From Alteriqipengyuania flavescens (lineage in GTDB: Bacteria; Pseudomonadota; Alphaproteobacteria; Sphingomonadales; Sphingomonadaceae), in NCBI RefSeq assembly GCF_030406725.1, contig NZ_CP129107.1, forward strand, positions 1,592,501 through 1,656,500: 64,000 nucleotides of DNA, read 5' to 3'. This document shows, piece after piece, positions 18,528 to 25,794 of the stretch. Below the pieces are notes generated by a model. That model was given only the letters and a program-made list of their open reading frames with translations, had not been told where the DNA came from and did not search any database. Numbering within the stretch: the stretch's first letter is position 1; each line of letters begins with the position of its first letter. Made by a program: the position numbers and the translations under genes.

Positions 18528-18851
18528 ATGAAGAACCTGTATCTCGCCGCGCAGCGGCTCATCGCCTCCATCCTGATCGCCGTCTTCTCGCGCTTCGACC
18601 GCGGGCTCGATGGGCTGCTCGGGACCTTCAACCGCCTCGACGCGAAACTGGAGGCGTTCATCGACCGCCAGAACGCGATCATGGACCACAACGACGGCCG
18701 CATAGGCGAAAGCTACGCGCGGCAGGCGGCTTTCGATACCCGCGAGCAGGAGCTCCGCCAAGCGGCTCGGGATCGTAGCGCCGGCGCCTACACCGAAGCC
18801 TGCCGCGCACACGACGTCCGCGCACGGCTGAACAAACTGCTCGGCAAGTAA
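18528..18851 (+). CDS. Hypothetical protein with N-terminal hydrophobic helix and coiled coil, 107 aa
   Basis: Starts MKNLYLAAQRLIASILIAVF, a probable membrane-associated helix, followed by a long charged helix (LDGLLGTFNRLDAKLEAF, then REQELRQAARD). CTGAGG stands before the ATG. No family recognised; the shape would suit a membrane-tethered spacer protein. Confidence 0.55.
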   Translation: MKNLYLAAQRLIASILIAVFSRFDRGLDGLLGTFNRLDAKLEAFIDRQNAIMDHNDGRIGESYARQAAFDTREQELRQAARDRSAGAYTEACRAHDVRARLNKLLGK

Positions 18852-19011
18852 GCCGAGGCCTTCCCGCCGGCACCGACCGGATAACCTGAGGGGAAAGCGC
18901 ACCGCCTGCGCCGGGACCCTCACCTCATTCGATGGCTGAATGTCCACAATGCAATGCCCCCCGTCGCTAGAAAGCGCCGGGACGCGGTGTTGGCCGACTT
19001 GGAGAAGCTCC

Positions 19012-20452
19012 ATGCTAATCTTTGACCTCGAAACGGACGGTCTCCTTGACGAGCTGACGCGCATCCACACCCTCCACGTCCTCGATACGGACGACGGCCG
19101 GGCCTACCGCTTCAACGGTGGGGTCTTCGACGACGGCTCTCCCGCAGCGCGGGACGGCTCGATCGAGGAGGGGATCGCCATGCTCGCTGCGGCTGACGGA
19201 TTGGTCGGCCACAACATTCTGACGTTTGACATCCCGGCGATCCAGAAACTCCACCCCGATTTCACCTTCCCGATCGACCGGGTCCACGACACCCTCGTAT
19301 ACGCCCGGCTGATCTACCCACACCTCTCCGAGATCGACCTGAAGGCCATCCGCCGCCGCAAGCGTCCGGAGGGTTTCGGGAAGCTCGTCGGCTCCCACAA
19401 GCTGGAAGCCTGGGGTATCCGCCTTGGGGAGAACAAGGGCGACTACGGCGAGGTCCGAAAGGCCGAAGGCAAGAAGCTGGGCCTGAAGGGCGAGGAGCTC
19501 TCCCGCTTCGTGTGGGGGACTTTCAACCCGGAAATGGAGGAATACGCCGCGCAGGACGTGGTCGTGACCGACAAGCTCTGGAAGGTCCTCGACGGCAAGC
19601 AGTATCCCGCAGACGCCCTGCGGCTCGAACACCGGGTCGCCGAGATCATCTTCTGGCAAGAGCGGCACGGCTTCCGGTTCGACACCGACAAGGCCGACGA
19701 CCTCCTGCGGGTCCTGACAGGCCGCAAGGCGGAACTGGAGGACCAGCTCCGGGAGACCTTCAAGCCGTGGTTCGAGCCTGTCCGGAAGAAAGGCGAGGTC
19801 GAGGTCTTCACCCCGAAGCGCGACAACAAGCGCCTTGGGTATGTCGCCGGTGTGCCGATGACGAAGACCAAGCTCATCGCCTTCAACCCCTCCTCCCGTG
19901 CCCACATCGCCAATCGGATGCAAACGCTGTTCGGTTGGGAGCCTGTGGAGTTCACCGAAGGCGGCCAGCCGAAGGTCGACGAAACCACACTGGCCGGTCT
20001 CGACTATCCTGAGGCTAAGCTGCTGGTCGAATACCTGACGGTTGACAAGCGCCTTGGCCAGCTCGCCGAAGGTCGGCAGGCGTGGATGAAGTCCGTCCGC
20101 GAAGACGGCCGCATCCACGGGCGGGTAAACTCGCTCGGCGCGGTGACGCGGCGGATGACCCACTCGACCCCCAATGTCGCGCAGGTCCCCTCGCTGGTAA
20201 ACGCCTCCGGCCCTGTGCCATTCGGGCGGGAGTGCCGCGAGCTGTTCCGGGTTGACCCCGGTCACAAGATCGTCGGCTGTGACGCCGAAGGCTTGGAGCT
20301 GCGGATGCTCGGCCACTACATGGCTCGGCACGACGGCGGCGCCTATGCGGAGGCCGTGGTCAACGGCAAGTCCTCCGACGGGACCGACGCGCACACCCTT
20401 AACCAGAAGATCGTCGGCCTGACCCAGCGATCCGCCGCGAAGACCTTCATCT
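19012..20452 (+). CDS. Family A DNA polymerase (T7 gp5-like), exon 1
   Basis: N-terminal 480 residues. 3'-5' exonuclease motifs: MLIFDLETDGL (Exo I, Asp5/Glu7), VGHNILTFDIPAI (Exo II), YAAQDVVVTDKLW (Exo III). Polymerase part: FNPSSRAHI, motif A CDAEGLELRMLGHYMAR, and the start of motif B RSAAKTFI. Start at 19012 matches the T7 beginning and has TTGGAG 8 bp upstream. The frame is cut after the first base of the next codon by a group I intron; unspliced mRNA would stop at 20463. Spliced to exon 2 it gives a 676-residue enzyme (T7: 704) reading KTFIYAYLYGAG, aligned without gap to T7 KTFIYGFLYGAG. Confidence 0.93.
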
Positions 20453-21114
20453 CAATGGGATGACTTGGGGGAGACCCCTCGATTAAAACCTTGTGAACTC
20501 AGGGGAAACCCCACGCGGGCAATCCTGAGCCAAGCCCTGTGCGTCTCCAAACGGGAGACGTGAATGAAGCACCCGAACGGGCGGTTTCGGCGTAAGCCCT
20601 GTCGCGTATGTCGCCAGGAGTTTCAACCGGAAGCGCCCTCCAACCTCTATTGCTCGCCACCCTGTCGGGACAGCGGCAATGCACACGCCTATTATATGCG
20701 GACTTACGGCATATCGCTGTTAGAGGTCCGCGCGATGTTCGAGAACCAAGCACACCGCTGCTGCTTATGCGGCGGGCCGGGTTTCAAAATGGCCGACCAC
20801 CACCGGGTCCCGCTTGTAGTGGATCACTGCCACACGACAGGGAAGGTGCGAGGTCTGCTCTGCCACAACTGCAACCGAGCCTTAGGGCTACTTCAGGATG
20901 ATCCAGAAGTCATGGTGAAAGCCGCAGAATACATCGAGGCGCACAGGGAAGGTGCAACGACTATCCCGAAAGGGAGTAGGCCGCAAGCTACTGGCGGCCG
21001 AAGCGCAAGGCCCCTTCAGCAGAAGGGTGAAGATATAGTCTGGACCCGGCGGCAACGTCGGGCAGCTTCTTAGCGAGGCGGGGGAGAGCGTGGCGGCTCT
21101 CCCTGAACACAACG
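20453..21114 (+). ncRNA. Group I self-splicing intron in the DNA polymerase gene
   Basis: 662 nt. The last exon base is U20452. Exon TCATCT pairs with GGATGA (20458-20463) across a CAATG loop, forming P1 with the hallmark U.G pair at the splice site. The intron ends in G21114, as group I introns do. Near its 3' end are a CCCTTC/GAAGGG hairpin and AAGATATAGTC (21030-21040), the characteristic core strand of group I introns. It interrupts the codon of the motif-B Tyr equivalent to T7 Tyr526 and encloses an endonuclease ORF. Splicing activity is inferred. Confidence 0.88.
20564..21073 (+). CDS. Intron-encoded HNH homing endonuclease (endonuclease VII-like)
   Basis: A 169-residue protein inside the group I intron. 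N-terminal zinc module: KPCRVC and YCSPPC. Core: CCLCGG, VVDHCHTTGKVRGLLC (the HNH catalytic His-His with beta-beta-alpha zinc Cys pair) and HNCNRALGLLQDD, the recombination endonuclease VII pattern. Such enzymes cut intronless alleles of the host gene and spread the intron. GGGAGACG precedes the ATG. The tail overlaps the 3' core of the intron, so translation must compete with folding. Confidence 0.9.
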   Translation: MKHPNGRFRRKPCRVCRQEFQPEAPSNLYCSPPCRDSGNAHAYYMRTYGISLLEVRAMFENQAHRCCLCGGPGFKMADHHRVPLVVDHCHTTGKVRGLLCHNCNRALGLLQDDPEVMVKAAEYIEAHREGATTIPKGSRPQATGGRSARPLQQKGEDIVWTRRQRRAAS

Positions 21115-21704
21115 ATGCATACCTCTACGGTGCGGGCAACCTGAAGCTCGGCACGGTGATTTACGAGGACATGGCCGAGAAGACCCGCACGGCCTTCAAC
21201 GCCAAGAACCCGCCCGGCGAAGCCCGCGAGAAGGCCTTGATCCGCCTCGGCGTCCGCGCCCGCAAGCGTATCGAGGAAGGCCTCCCCGCCCTCGGCAAGG
21301 TCCAGGGGGCGGTCAAACGGGCGTCCGCGAAGGGCTACTTGAAGGCGCTCGACACCGGCCGGCTAAAGGTCCGCAGCGCCCATGCGGCGCTCAATACGCT
21401 GCTGCAAGGCGGCGGCGCGGTCCTGATGAAGAAGGCGTTGGTCGTGTTCGTGGACAAGCTGTTCGCGGACGGATGGACGCTGGAGAGCGCCCTGACAGGC
21501 GTCCTTCGATCCCCCTCCGGGGCGTATCTCGGCTTCGCCGCGAACGTCCATGACGAAGTCCAGTTCGAGACTGACCCCGAAATCGCCGAGGAAATCGGCA
21601 AGACGATGGCTTGGGCCATCCAGCAGGCAGGCGTCGAGTTCAGCCTGAGGTGTCCGATGGCGGGCGCTTACCAGGTCGGCGAGACGTGGGCCGACAGCCA
21701 TTGA
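21115..21704 (+). CDS. Family A DNA polymerase (T7 gp5-like), exon 2
   Basis: The C-terminal 196 residues of the polymerase: YLYGAGNLKLG (end of motif B), KVRSAHAALNTLLQGGGAVL, and NVHDEVQFE (motif C, catalytic His-Asp), ending AYQVGETWADSH like T7. Codon phase matches exon 1 only if the intron ends at 21114. By itself this segment has no sensible translation start. Together with the helicase and SSB it forms the replisome; a host thioredoxin clamp as in T7 cannot be judged. Confidence 0.92.
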
Positions 21705-21716
21705 GGAGACATCCCT

Positions 21717-22442
21717 ATCCCGAAGAAGAAAACCGGCCCCAAGGTCCTCGTCCTCGACATCGAGACGAGGCCCACGGTGGCCTATGTGTGGCGCCTGTTC
21801 GACGAGAACATCCCGGTCGACCGCATTATTGAGCCCGGCCGCACTATCTGCGTCGGCGCAAAGTTCGTCGGCGAGAAGGCGCAACTGTTCTCCGAGTGGG
21901 AACACGGTCACGCCGAAATGCTCGCCAAAATCCACGCAATGATGTCCGAGGCGGACGCGATCGTCACTTACAACGGCGACAAGTTCGACCTGCCGATCCT
22001 GCGGGGCGAGTTCGCGTTGGCCGGTATGGCCCCGCCGGCTCCCGCCGCAAGCGTCGACGTCTTCAAGACCATCCGCACCCTGAAGCTCGGCAGCTCCAAG
22101 CTGGGTTACGTGGGTGAACGCTTCGGCGTCGGCGAGAAGATGAAGCATGAAGGCTTCGACCTCTGGAAGGGGGTCATGGCCGGAGACGCTAAGGCCGAGC
22201 GCAAGATGGGCCGCTACTGCGTTCAGGACGTCCGCCTTCTGGAGGACCTCTACAAGCGGGTCCTGCCCTACATCCGAAACCACCCCCACATGGTCGGCCA
22301 AGAGGTCGGCGCCTGTCCGTCCTGCGGCTCCCTTCACGTCCAGCGGCGCGGCCCCCGCCGCACCCGCACCATGCTCATCCAGAGGATGCATTGTCAGGAC
22401 TGCGGGAGCTGGCACGACGGACCAAGGACGAAAGTGCTATGA
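21717..22442 (+). CDS. DEDD-type 3'-5' exonuclease with C-terminal zinc ribbon
   Basis: About 241 residues with an RNase H-like exonuclease fold: VLVLDIETRP (Exo I), IVTYNGDKFDLPIL (Exo II), YCVQDVRLLEDLY (Exo III, YxxxD). It is followed by CPSCGS ... MHCQDCGSW, a zinc ribbon, suggesting DNA binding. The first standard start codon in frame (21777) would delete Exo I; the only codon after the in-frame stop at 21702 with proper spacing to GAGGAG is ATC at 21717. The phage polymerase already has its own proofreading domain, so this is a second nuclease. Confidence 0.75.
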   Translation: MPKKKTGPKVLVLDIETRPTVAYVWRLFDENIPVDRIIEPGRTICVGAKFVGEKAQLFSEWEHGHAEMLAKIHAMMSEADAIVTYNGDKFDLPILRGEFALAGMAPPAPAASVDVFKTIRTLKLGSSKLGYVGERFGVGEKMKHEGFDLWKGVMAGDAKAERKMGRYCVQDVRLLEDLYKRVLPYIRNHPHMVGQEVGACPSCGSLHVQRRGPRRTRTMLIQRMHCQDCGSWHDGPRTKVL

Positions 22443-22639
22443 AACTGTTCCTATACCGCCTGAAGCTCCGCGCCCTTCTCATCGCATTCCTGCTCCTCAT
22501 GGCGCCCATTACGCTGCTCGCCGCGCCTTGGGCGTTCCTGTTCGCCTTCCGTGATTGGAAAGAGAGCTGGGGTGCCTACACCCCCGCCGAACTTCGCTCG
22601 TGGTGGAAGGCATTTCGCCGGCCTGAGCTGTGGGTATGA
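22439..22639 (+). CDS. Small membrane protein, 66 aa
   Basis: One or two hydrophobic segments (RALLIAFLLLMAPITLLAA and PWAFLFAF) then a Trp-rich polar end. Overlaps upstream and downstream genes by ATGA. It opens the lysis-gene cluster (22439-23827), so a holin or antiholin role is possible. Confidence 0.55.
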   Translation: MKLFLYRLKLRALLIAFLLLMAPITLLAAPWAFLFAFRDWKESWGAYTPAELRSWWKAFRRPELWV

Positions 22640-22878
22640 CCCTCGAACGCATCCGGGACTTCATCCGTCCCATGCTGCCCGCCCTGCTGGCCGTCTTCCT
22701 GCTCTGCTGCGCTTTGCTCAGCGGGGTCATGGAGGCGATCGTGCCGGGGCTGGGCGTGGCCTTCACGAAAGGCACCGCCGGCTTCCTGACGTCCGTCCCG
22801 TCCGAGTTCTACGCCCTCTTTGGGACGCTGGGGCTGGGATACACGGTCGCCCGGTCGGTCGACAAACGAACTCCCTGA
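22636..22878 (+). CDS. Putative holin, 80 aa
   Basis: Two hydrophobic helices (MLPALLAVFLLCCALLSGVM and a weaker one around FYALFGTLGLGYTVA) joined by a short loop, charged end VDKRTP. Size, topology and position directly before an Rz/Rz1-like pair suit a holin letting the amidase (15530) reach the wall. No specific family could be fixed. Confidence 0.5.
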   Translation: MTLERIRDFIRPMLPALLAVFLLCCALLSGVMEAIVPGLGVAFTKGTAGFLTSVPSEFYALFGTLGLGYTVARSVDKRTP

Positions 22879-22888
22879 GGAGAACCCC

Positions 22889-23290
22889 ATGAACTACCTG
22901 AGCCTGGCCCTGAAAATCGGGCCGTGGGTCGCTGTGGCGATCCTCGCAATGTTCCTGTCCGACGCGATGGGAGACAAGCGGGACCTGCGGGCGAGCTTGG
23001 AGACGCGGACCGAGGAGCGGAACGCCGCCCGTGAAATGCTCGGCCTCTACGCCGAAGCGGTGTCCTCCCGCGACGACACCATCCGCCGCCAGAACGACAG
23101 CATCCACGCGATCCGCACGGCCGCCGCGGCCGCCCGACAGCGTTACGAGGCGGGGCTGGCTCAGGCGGAGGCCCGCGCGGCAACCCACAAGTCCCGCGCC
23201 GACGCCCTGCTGGCCCTTCAGCCGCCCGAAGGTGAACTGGAGCAGTGCCGCGCCGCCCGCCAGTTGCTCGAAGATGAGCTGGTCCCGTGA
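22889..23290 (+). CDS. Inner-membrane spanin (Rz-like)
   Basis: 133 residues: N-terminal membrane anchor (SLALKIGPWVAVAILAMFL) then a long Ala/Arg/Glu/Gln-rich helical periplasmic part predicted as coiled coil (RDDTIRRQNDSIHAIR, ARQRYEAGLAQAEARA). This is the i-spanin plan: it pairs with an outer-membrane lipoprotein (23510) to fuse the two membranes at lysis. TGAGGAG precedes the ATG. Confidence 0.7.
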   Translation: MNYLSLALKIGPWVAVAILAMFLSDAMGDKRDLRASLETRTEERNAAREMLGLYAEAVSSRDDTIRRQNDSIHAIRTAAAAARQRYEAGLAQAEARAATHKSRADALLALQPPEGELEQCRAARQLLEDELVP

Positions 23291-23619
23291 ACGGCGACCA
23301 GGCAATCCGCGCGGGCACGATGGCGCTGGTCCGGAAACACGCCCGCGCCGCTGCCCGCGACGGGGGAGTGGCAGGGGCCACGCTGGTCCTGCATCTGCCC
23401 GGCGGGAAGACCCGCAAGATCGAGGTGGACAAGCGGTCCACCAAGGCAGTCCTCGAAGGGCTCGACCTCGACCTGTCCAACCGCCTCGAAGCGATGGGAG
23501 TGAGTGAATATGACGATACTCGACTACTGGCTGCGCCGCGGCCTGATCCTGTTCGGCCTCGCCGCAACGGCAAGCTGCGCGGGAAACCCCGAGCCGGGGA
23601 TGATCCAAGCTCCGCCTGA
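23287..23619 (+). CDS. Hypothetical phage protein overlapping the spanin genes
   Basis: GTG start overlapping the i-spanin stop. 110 residues; the first ~65 look like a folded domain (GATLVLHLPGGKTRKIEVD), the rest is Arg/Pro-rich and overlaps the o-spanin gene in another frame. Unknown function; the out-of-frame overlap is reminiscent of Rz/Rz1 compaction. Confidence 0.45.
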   Translation: MNGDQAIRAGTMALVRKHARAAARDGGVAGATLVLHLPGGKTRKIEVDKRSTKAVLEGLDLDLSNRLEAMGVSEYDDTRLLAAPRPDPVRPRRNGKLRGKPRAGDDPSSA

Positions 23620-23827
23620 GGAACCTGTCATTGCCGAGGTGATCGTGCCGGTGCCCTGCGAGGTCCGGCAGGTCCCCGAAGCGCCCGACCCGGCCACCCG
23701 AGCCCGCCGCGGGGACGACATCTTCACGCTCGCCAAGATCGCCGCGGCCTCCCGCCGGGTGCTGCTGGGTGACAACGAGGAGCTGCGGGCGGCCAACGCC
23801 GGCCCGTGTCCGGAGGTGTCGCAGTGA
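23510..23827 (+). CDS. Outer-membrane spanin lipoprotein (Rz1-like)
   Basis: 105 residues: signal peptide LILFGLAATASC with lipobox Cys, then a Pro-rich stretch (PEPGMIQAPPEEP, VPEAPDP) and a helical end. This is the o-spanin layout, next to the i-spanin. It would be lipidated and inserted in the outer membrane. ATG at 23510 preferred over an in-frame GTG at 23504. Confidence 0.65.
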   Translation: MTILDYWLRRGLILFGLAATASCAGNPEPGMIQAPPEEPVIAEVIVPVPCEVRQVPEAPDPATRARRGDDIFTLAKIAAASRRVLLGDNEELRAANAGPCPEVSQ

Positions 23828-24027
23828 AGACCCGATACCTGTTCCACGCTGCGCTGACCGATGCGGACCCCGGCGACGATCTCACGCTAACGGAACTCCC
23901 TGCCGAGGAAGCTGATGTGGAGGAAGATATTCTGGTGATCAAGGACACCGCTGAGAATACCTTCTGGCTGACCCGCGCCGGCGCGTCCCACCTCGCCGAA
24001 GCACTTCAACGGTTTGCTGCGTCGTGA
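23824..24027 (+). CDS. Small acidic phage protein, 67 aa
   Basis: GTG start overlapping the o-spanin stop. Sequence alternates beta strands with acidic loops (ALTDADPGDDLTLTELPAEE) and ends in a short helix. Its stop overlaps the next GTG. Function unknown. Confidence 0.5.
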   Translation: MKTRYLFHAALTDADPGDDLTLTELPAEEADVEEDILVIKDTAENTFWLTRAGASHLAEALQRFAAS

Positions 24028-24290
24028 CCCCGCAGTCCCGCATGGACAGCTTCATGGAGGCCCTCTGCAACACCGCAGTGGGCTTCCTCGTGTCGCTGGC
24101 AACGTGGATTGCGGTCGCCTGGTGGCTGAGCATCCCCATGACGTGGGGCGAGAACTTCCTCATCACCGGCATCTTCACAGTCGTCTCGATCGTCCGCTCC
24201 TACGCGCTCCGGCGCCTGTTTAACGGGAGGTCCGTATGGACAAGCATCAAGCTCCGGTTTGCACCGAATGTCACGGGAGCGGCCGGATAA
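24024..24290 (+). CDS. DUF7220-like phage membrane protein, 88 aa
   Basis: Two predicted membrane helices and the motif ITGIFTVVSIVRSYALRRLF, which recurs in a widespread phage membrane family (DUF7220, named from memory). Function is unknown. GTG start, coupled to the preceding gene. Confidence 0.6.
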   Translation: MTPQSRMDSFMEALCNTAVGFLVSLATWIAVAWWLSIPMTWGENFLITGIFTVVSIVRSYALRRLFNGRSVWTSIKLRFAPNVTGAAG

Positions 24291-24385
24291 CGACCTACGG
24301 GTCCGGCTACGGCACCAGCAGGTGCGACGGGCCGGCCGAGGAAACCTGCGACACCTGCAACGGCCGAGGGGAGATCGACGAATGA
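24236..24385 (+). CDS. 49-aa protein with two CxxCxGxG zinc motifs
   Basis: GGGAGG precedes the ATG. The product contains CTECHGSGR and, 27 residues later, CDTCNGRGE, the paired cysteine motifs of the DnaJ-type zinc finger, with little else. It overlaps the membrane protein gene upstream and the exonuclease start downstream (ATGA). Likely a small zinc protein; partner unknown. Confidence 0.65.
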   Translation: MDKHQAPVCTECHGSGRITTYGSGYGTSRCDGPAEETCDTCNGRGEIDE

Positions 24386-25227
24386 CCCGCACTCTCCTCA
24401 TCGACGCCGACCTGATCGCCTACCGTGCCTCAGCGGCGCTCCAGCAGGAAATCGACTGGAACGGCGACGGCTTCTGCGTGTCCATGAACGGGCGCGAGAA
24501 GGAAGCCAAGAAGGCCGCCGAGGACACAGTCGATCAAATGATGGACAAGCTGAAGGGGGACGACCTGATCGTCTGCCTGTCGGACGAAGTCGAGAACTTC
24601 CGCAAGGACATCGACCCGACCTACAAGGCGTCCCGTGGTGGCACGGAGCGGCCTGTCCACCTCTACGACGTAAAGGAACACCTTGGCAGCGTCTTCCCGT
24701 CCCGGCTGCTCCCGCGTCTGGAGGCCGACGATGTCATGGGGATCATGGCAACCGAACCCCACAAGGGCGAGCGGGTCATGGTCTCCCTCGACAAGGATAT
24801 GAAGACGATCCCCGGCTTGCTGTGCCGGCCGCCGCTGAAGGCGGGCGACAAGTGGGAGATCGTCGAGAGTAGTGAGGAGGAGGCCAACCGCTTCCACCTC
24901 TGGCAGACCCTCGCCGGCGACACAGTCGACGGATACCCCGGCTGCGCCGGATGCGGCCCGAAGGGGGCCGACGCGATCCTGTCGGGGAAGGTGTTCGAGG
25001 ATCAAGGCCGCGAGATCACGAGAGGCCCTCGCAAGGGCCAGTGGGTCCCTGCATGGCGCCTTGTGGACGACGAGGAAGGCCTGTCGGATTGGCAACGGGT
25101 GTGTAACGCCTACGCCCGCTTCGGCCAGACCGAGGAAGCCGCTCTGCGCCAAGCGCGCCTAGCCTTCATCCTGCGGGACGGCTTTCTTCAGGGCCGCCAG
25201 GTCCGCCTATGGAAACCCGCTATTTAG
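24382..25227 (+). CDS. 5'-3' exonuclease (T7 gp6-like)
   Basis: 281 residues of the FEN/5' nuclease fold: RTLLIDADLIAYRASAA, DEVENFRKDIDPTYKASR, LEADDVMGIMA, VSLDKDMKTIPG and the helix-hairpin-helix-like TVDGYPGCAGCGPKGA, which together hold the acidic metal sites. In T7 this enzyme removes RNA primers, degrades host DNA and feeds recombination. Start at 24382, overlapping the zinc-protein stop. It ends the replication block; promoter P4 follows. Confidence 0.9.
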   Translation: MTRTLLIDADLIAYRASAALQQEIDWNGDGFCVSMNGREKEAKKAAEDTVDQMMDKLKGDDLIVCLSDEVENFRKDIDPTYKASRGGTERPVHLYDVKEHLGSVFPSRLLPRLEADDVMGIMATEPHKGERVMVSLDKDMKTIPGLLCRPPLKAGDKWEIVESSEEEANRFHLWQTLAGDTVDGYPGCAGCGPKGADAILSGKVFEDQGREITRGPRKGQWVPAWRLVDDEEGLSDWQRVCNAYARFGQTEEAALRQARLAFILRDGFLQGRQVRLWKPAI

Positions 25228-25237
25228 GTATTTGCCT

Positions 25238-25260
25238 AATTACCCCCCACCCTTGGAGGG
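25238..25260 (+). promoter_or_regulatory. Phage RNAP promoter P4 (late genes)
   Basis: AATTACCCCCCACCCTT then GGAGGG, with +1 at G25255. It is followed by a perfect 10-bp hairpin (GGAGGGAATG/CATTCCCTCC, 25255-25276) and short CCTAGG/CCTAAGG boxes. It precedes all structural genes. Confidence 0.65.
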
Positions 25261-25304
25261 AATGAACATTCCCTCCCCTAGGTTCTCCTAAGGTTCTCCT
25301 GTCA

Positions 25305-25347
25305 AGGGACGCTCCAGCACTTCGGTGCAGGGGCGTCCCTATTTTTT
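25305..25347 (+). terminator. Intrinsic terminator between replication and structural blocks
   Basis: Stem AGGGACGC.../...GCGTCCCT with an inner GCAC-TTCG-GTGC hairpin, then ATTTTTT. It lies between P4 and the first structural gene, so it must be leaky for the phage polymerase or serve mainly against host polymerase read-through. Confidence 0.8.
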
Positions 25348-25368
25348 CATGTTGCACCGGAGGCGCCC

Positions 25369-25572
25369 ATGAAGCCCCTTCCCGGCTCGGTAAACGAGCT
25401 CATCGACGAGCTCGACGCCGCCTACCCGGAGCAGCCGAGTTCGCCCGAGACCTCGCGCGAGGATGACCTCGCCCGCGGAGGCATCCGCCAACTCATCATC
25501 AAGCTCAAACAGCGCCGAGACCACGCGCGCCGTGAGCCTTCCCCGAGAGGAAAGAGCCATGTGCGCCGTTAA
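25369..25572 (+). CDS. Hypothetical phage protein, 67 aa
   Basis: GGAGGC lies before the ATG. Acidic first half (LIDELDAAYPEQPSSPETSRED), basic second half. It overlaps the next gene by 14 bp. No recognised family; position matches small genes 6.x-7 of T7. Confidence 0.5.
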   Translation: MKPLPGSVNELIDELDAAYPEQPSSPETSREDDLARGGIRQLIIKLKQRRDHARREPSPRGKSHVRR

Positions 25573-25786
25573 GACACCCAAGATTTCGACGCCGGAGGCG
25601 CAGAAGCCGCCCAAGCCGGTCGTGATCCGGAATGAGTATCTGGACAACCGCGGCGAGACCGCACTGGCCCGCAACGGCCGATCGGCGCTGCGTATCGACC
25701 TGAAGGACCCCGCCCGCAAGGTCGGCATGGTCCCGCCCACGTCCCCCCTCCGGTCCCGCGCCGGCATCACCGCCGCGCCCCGATGA
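25559..25786 (+). CDS. Small virion-type protein (T7 gp6.7-like)
   Basis: 75 residues starting MCAVKTPKISTPEAQKPPKP, resembling from memory the start of T7 gp6.7 (MCFSPKIKTPKM), an ejected virion protein, and ending with an S/A-L-R-ID-type segment SALRIDLKDPARKVG. GAGAGGAAAG precedes the ATG. It directly precedes the portal gene as expected. Confidence 0.55.
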   Translation: MCAVKTPKISTPEAQKPPKPVVIRNEYLDNRGETALARNGRSALRIDLKDPARKVGMVPPTSPLRSRAGITAAPR

Positions 25787-25794
25787 GGTGAACG

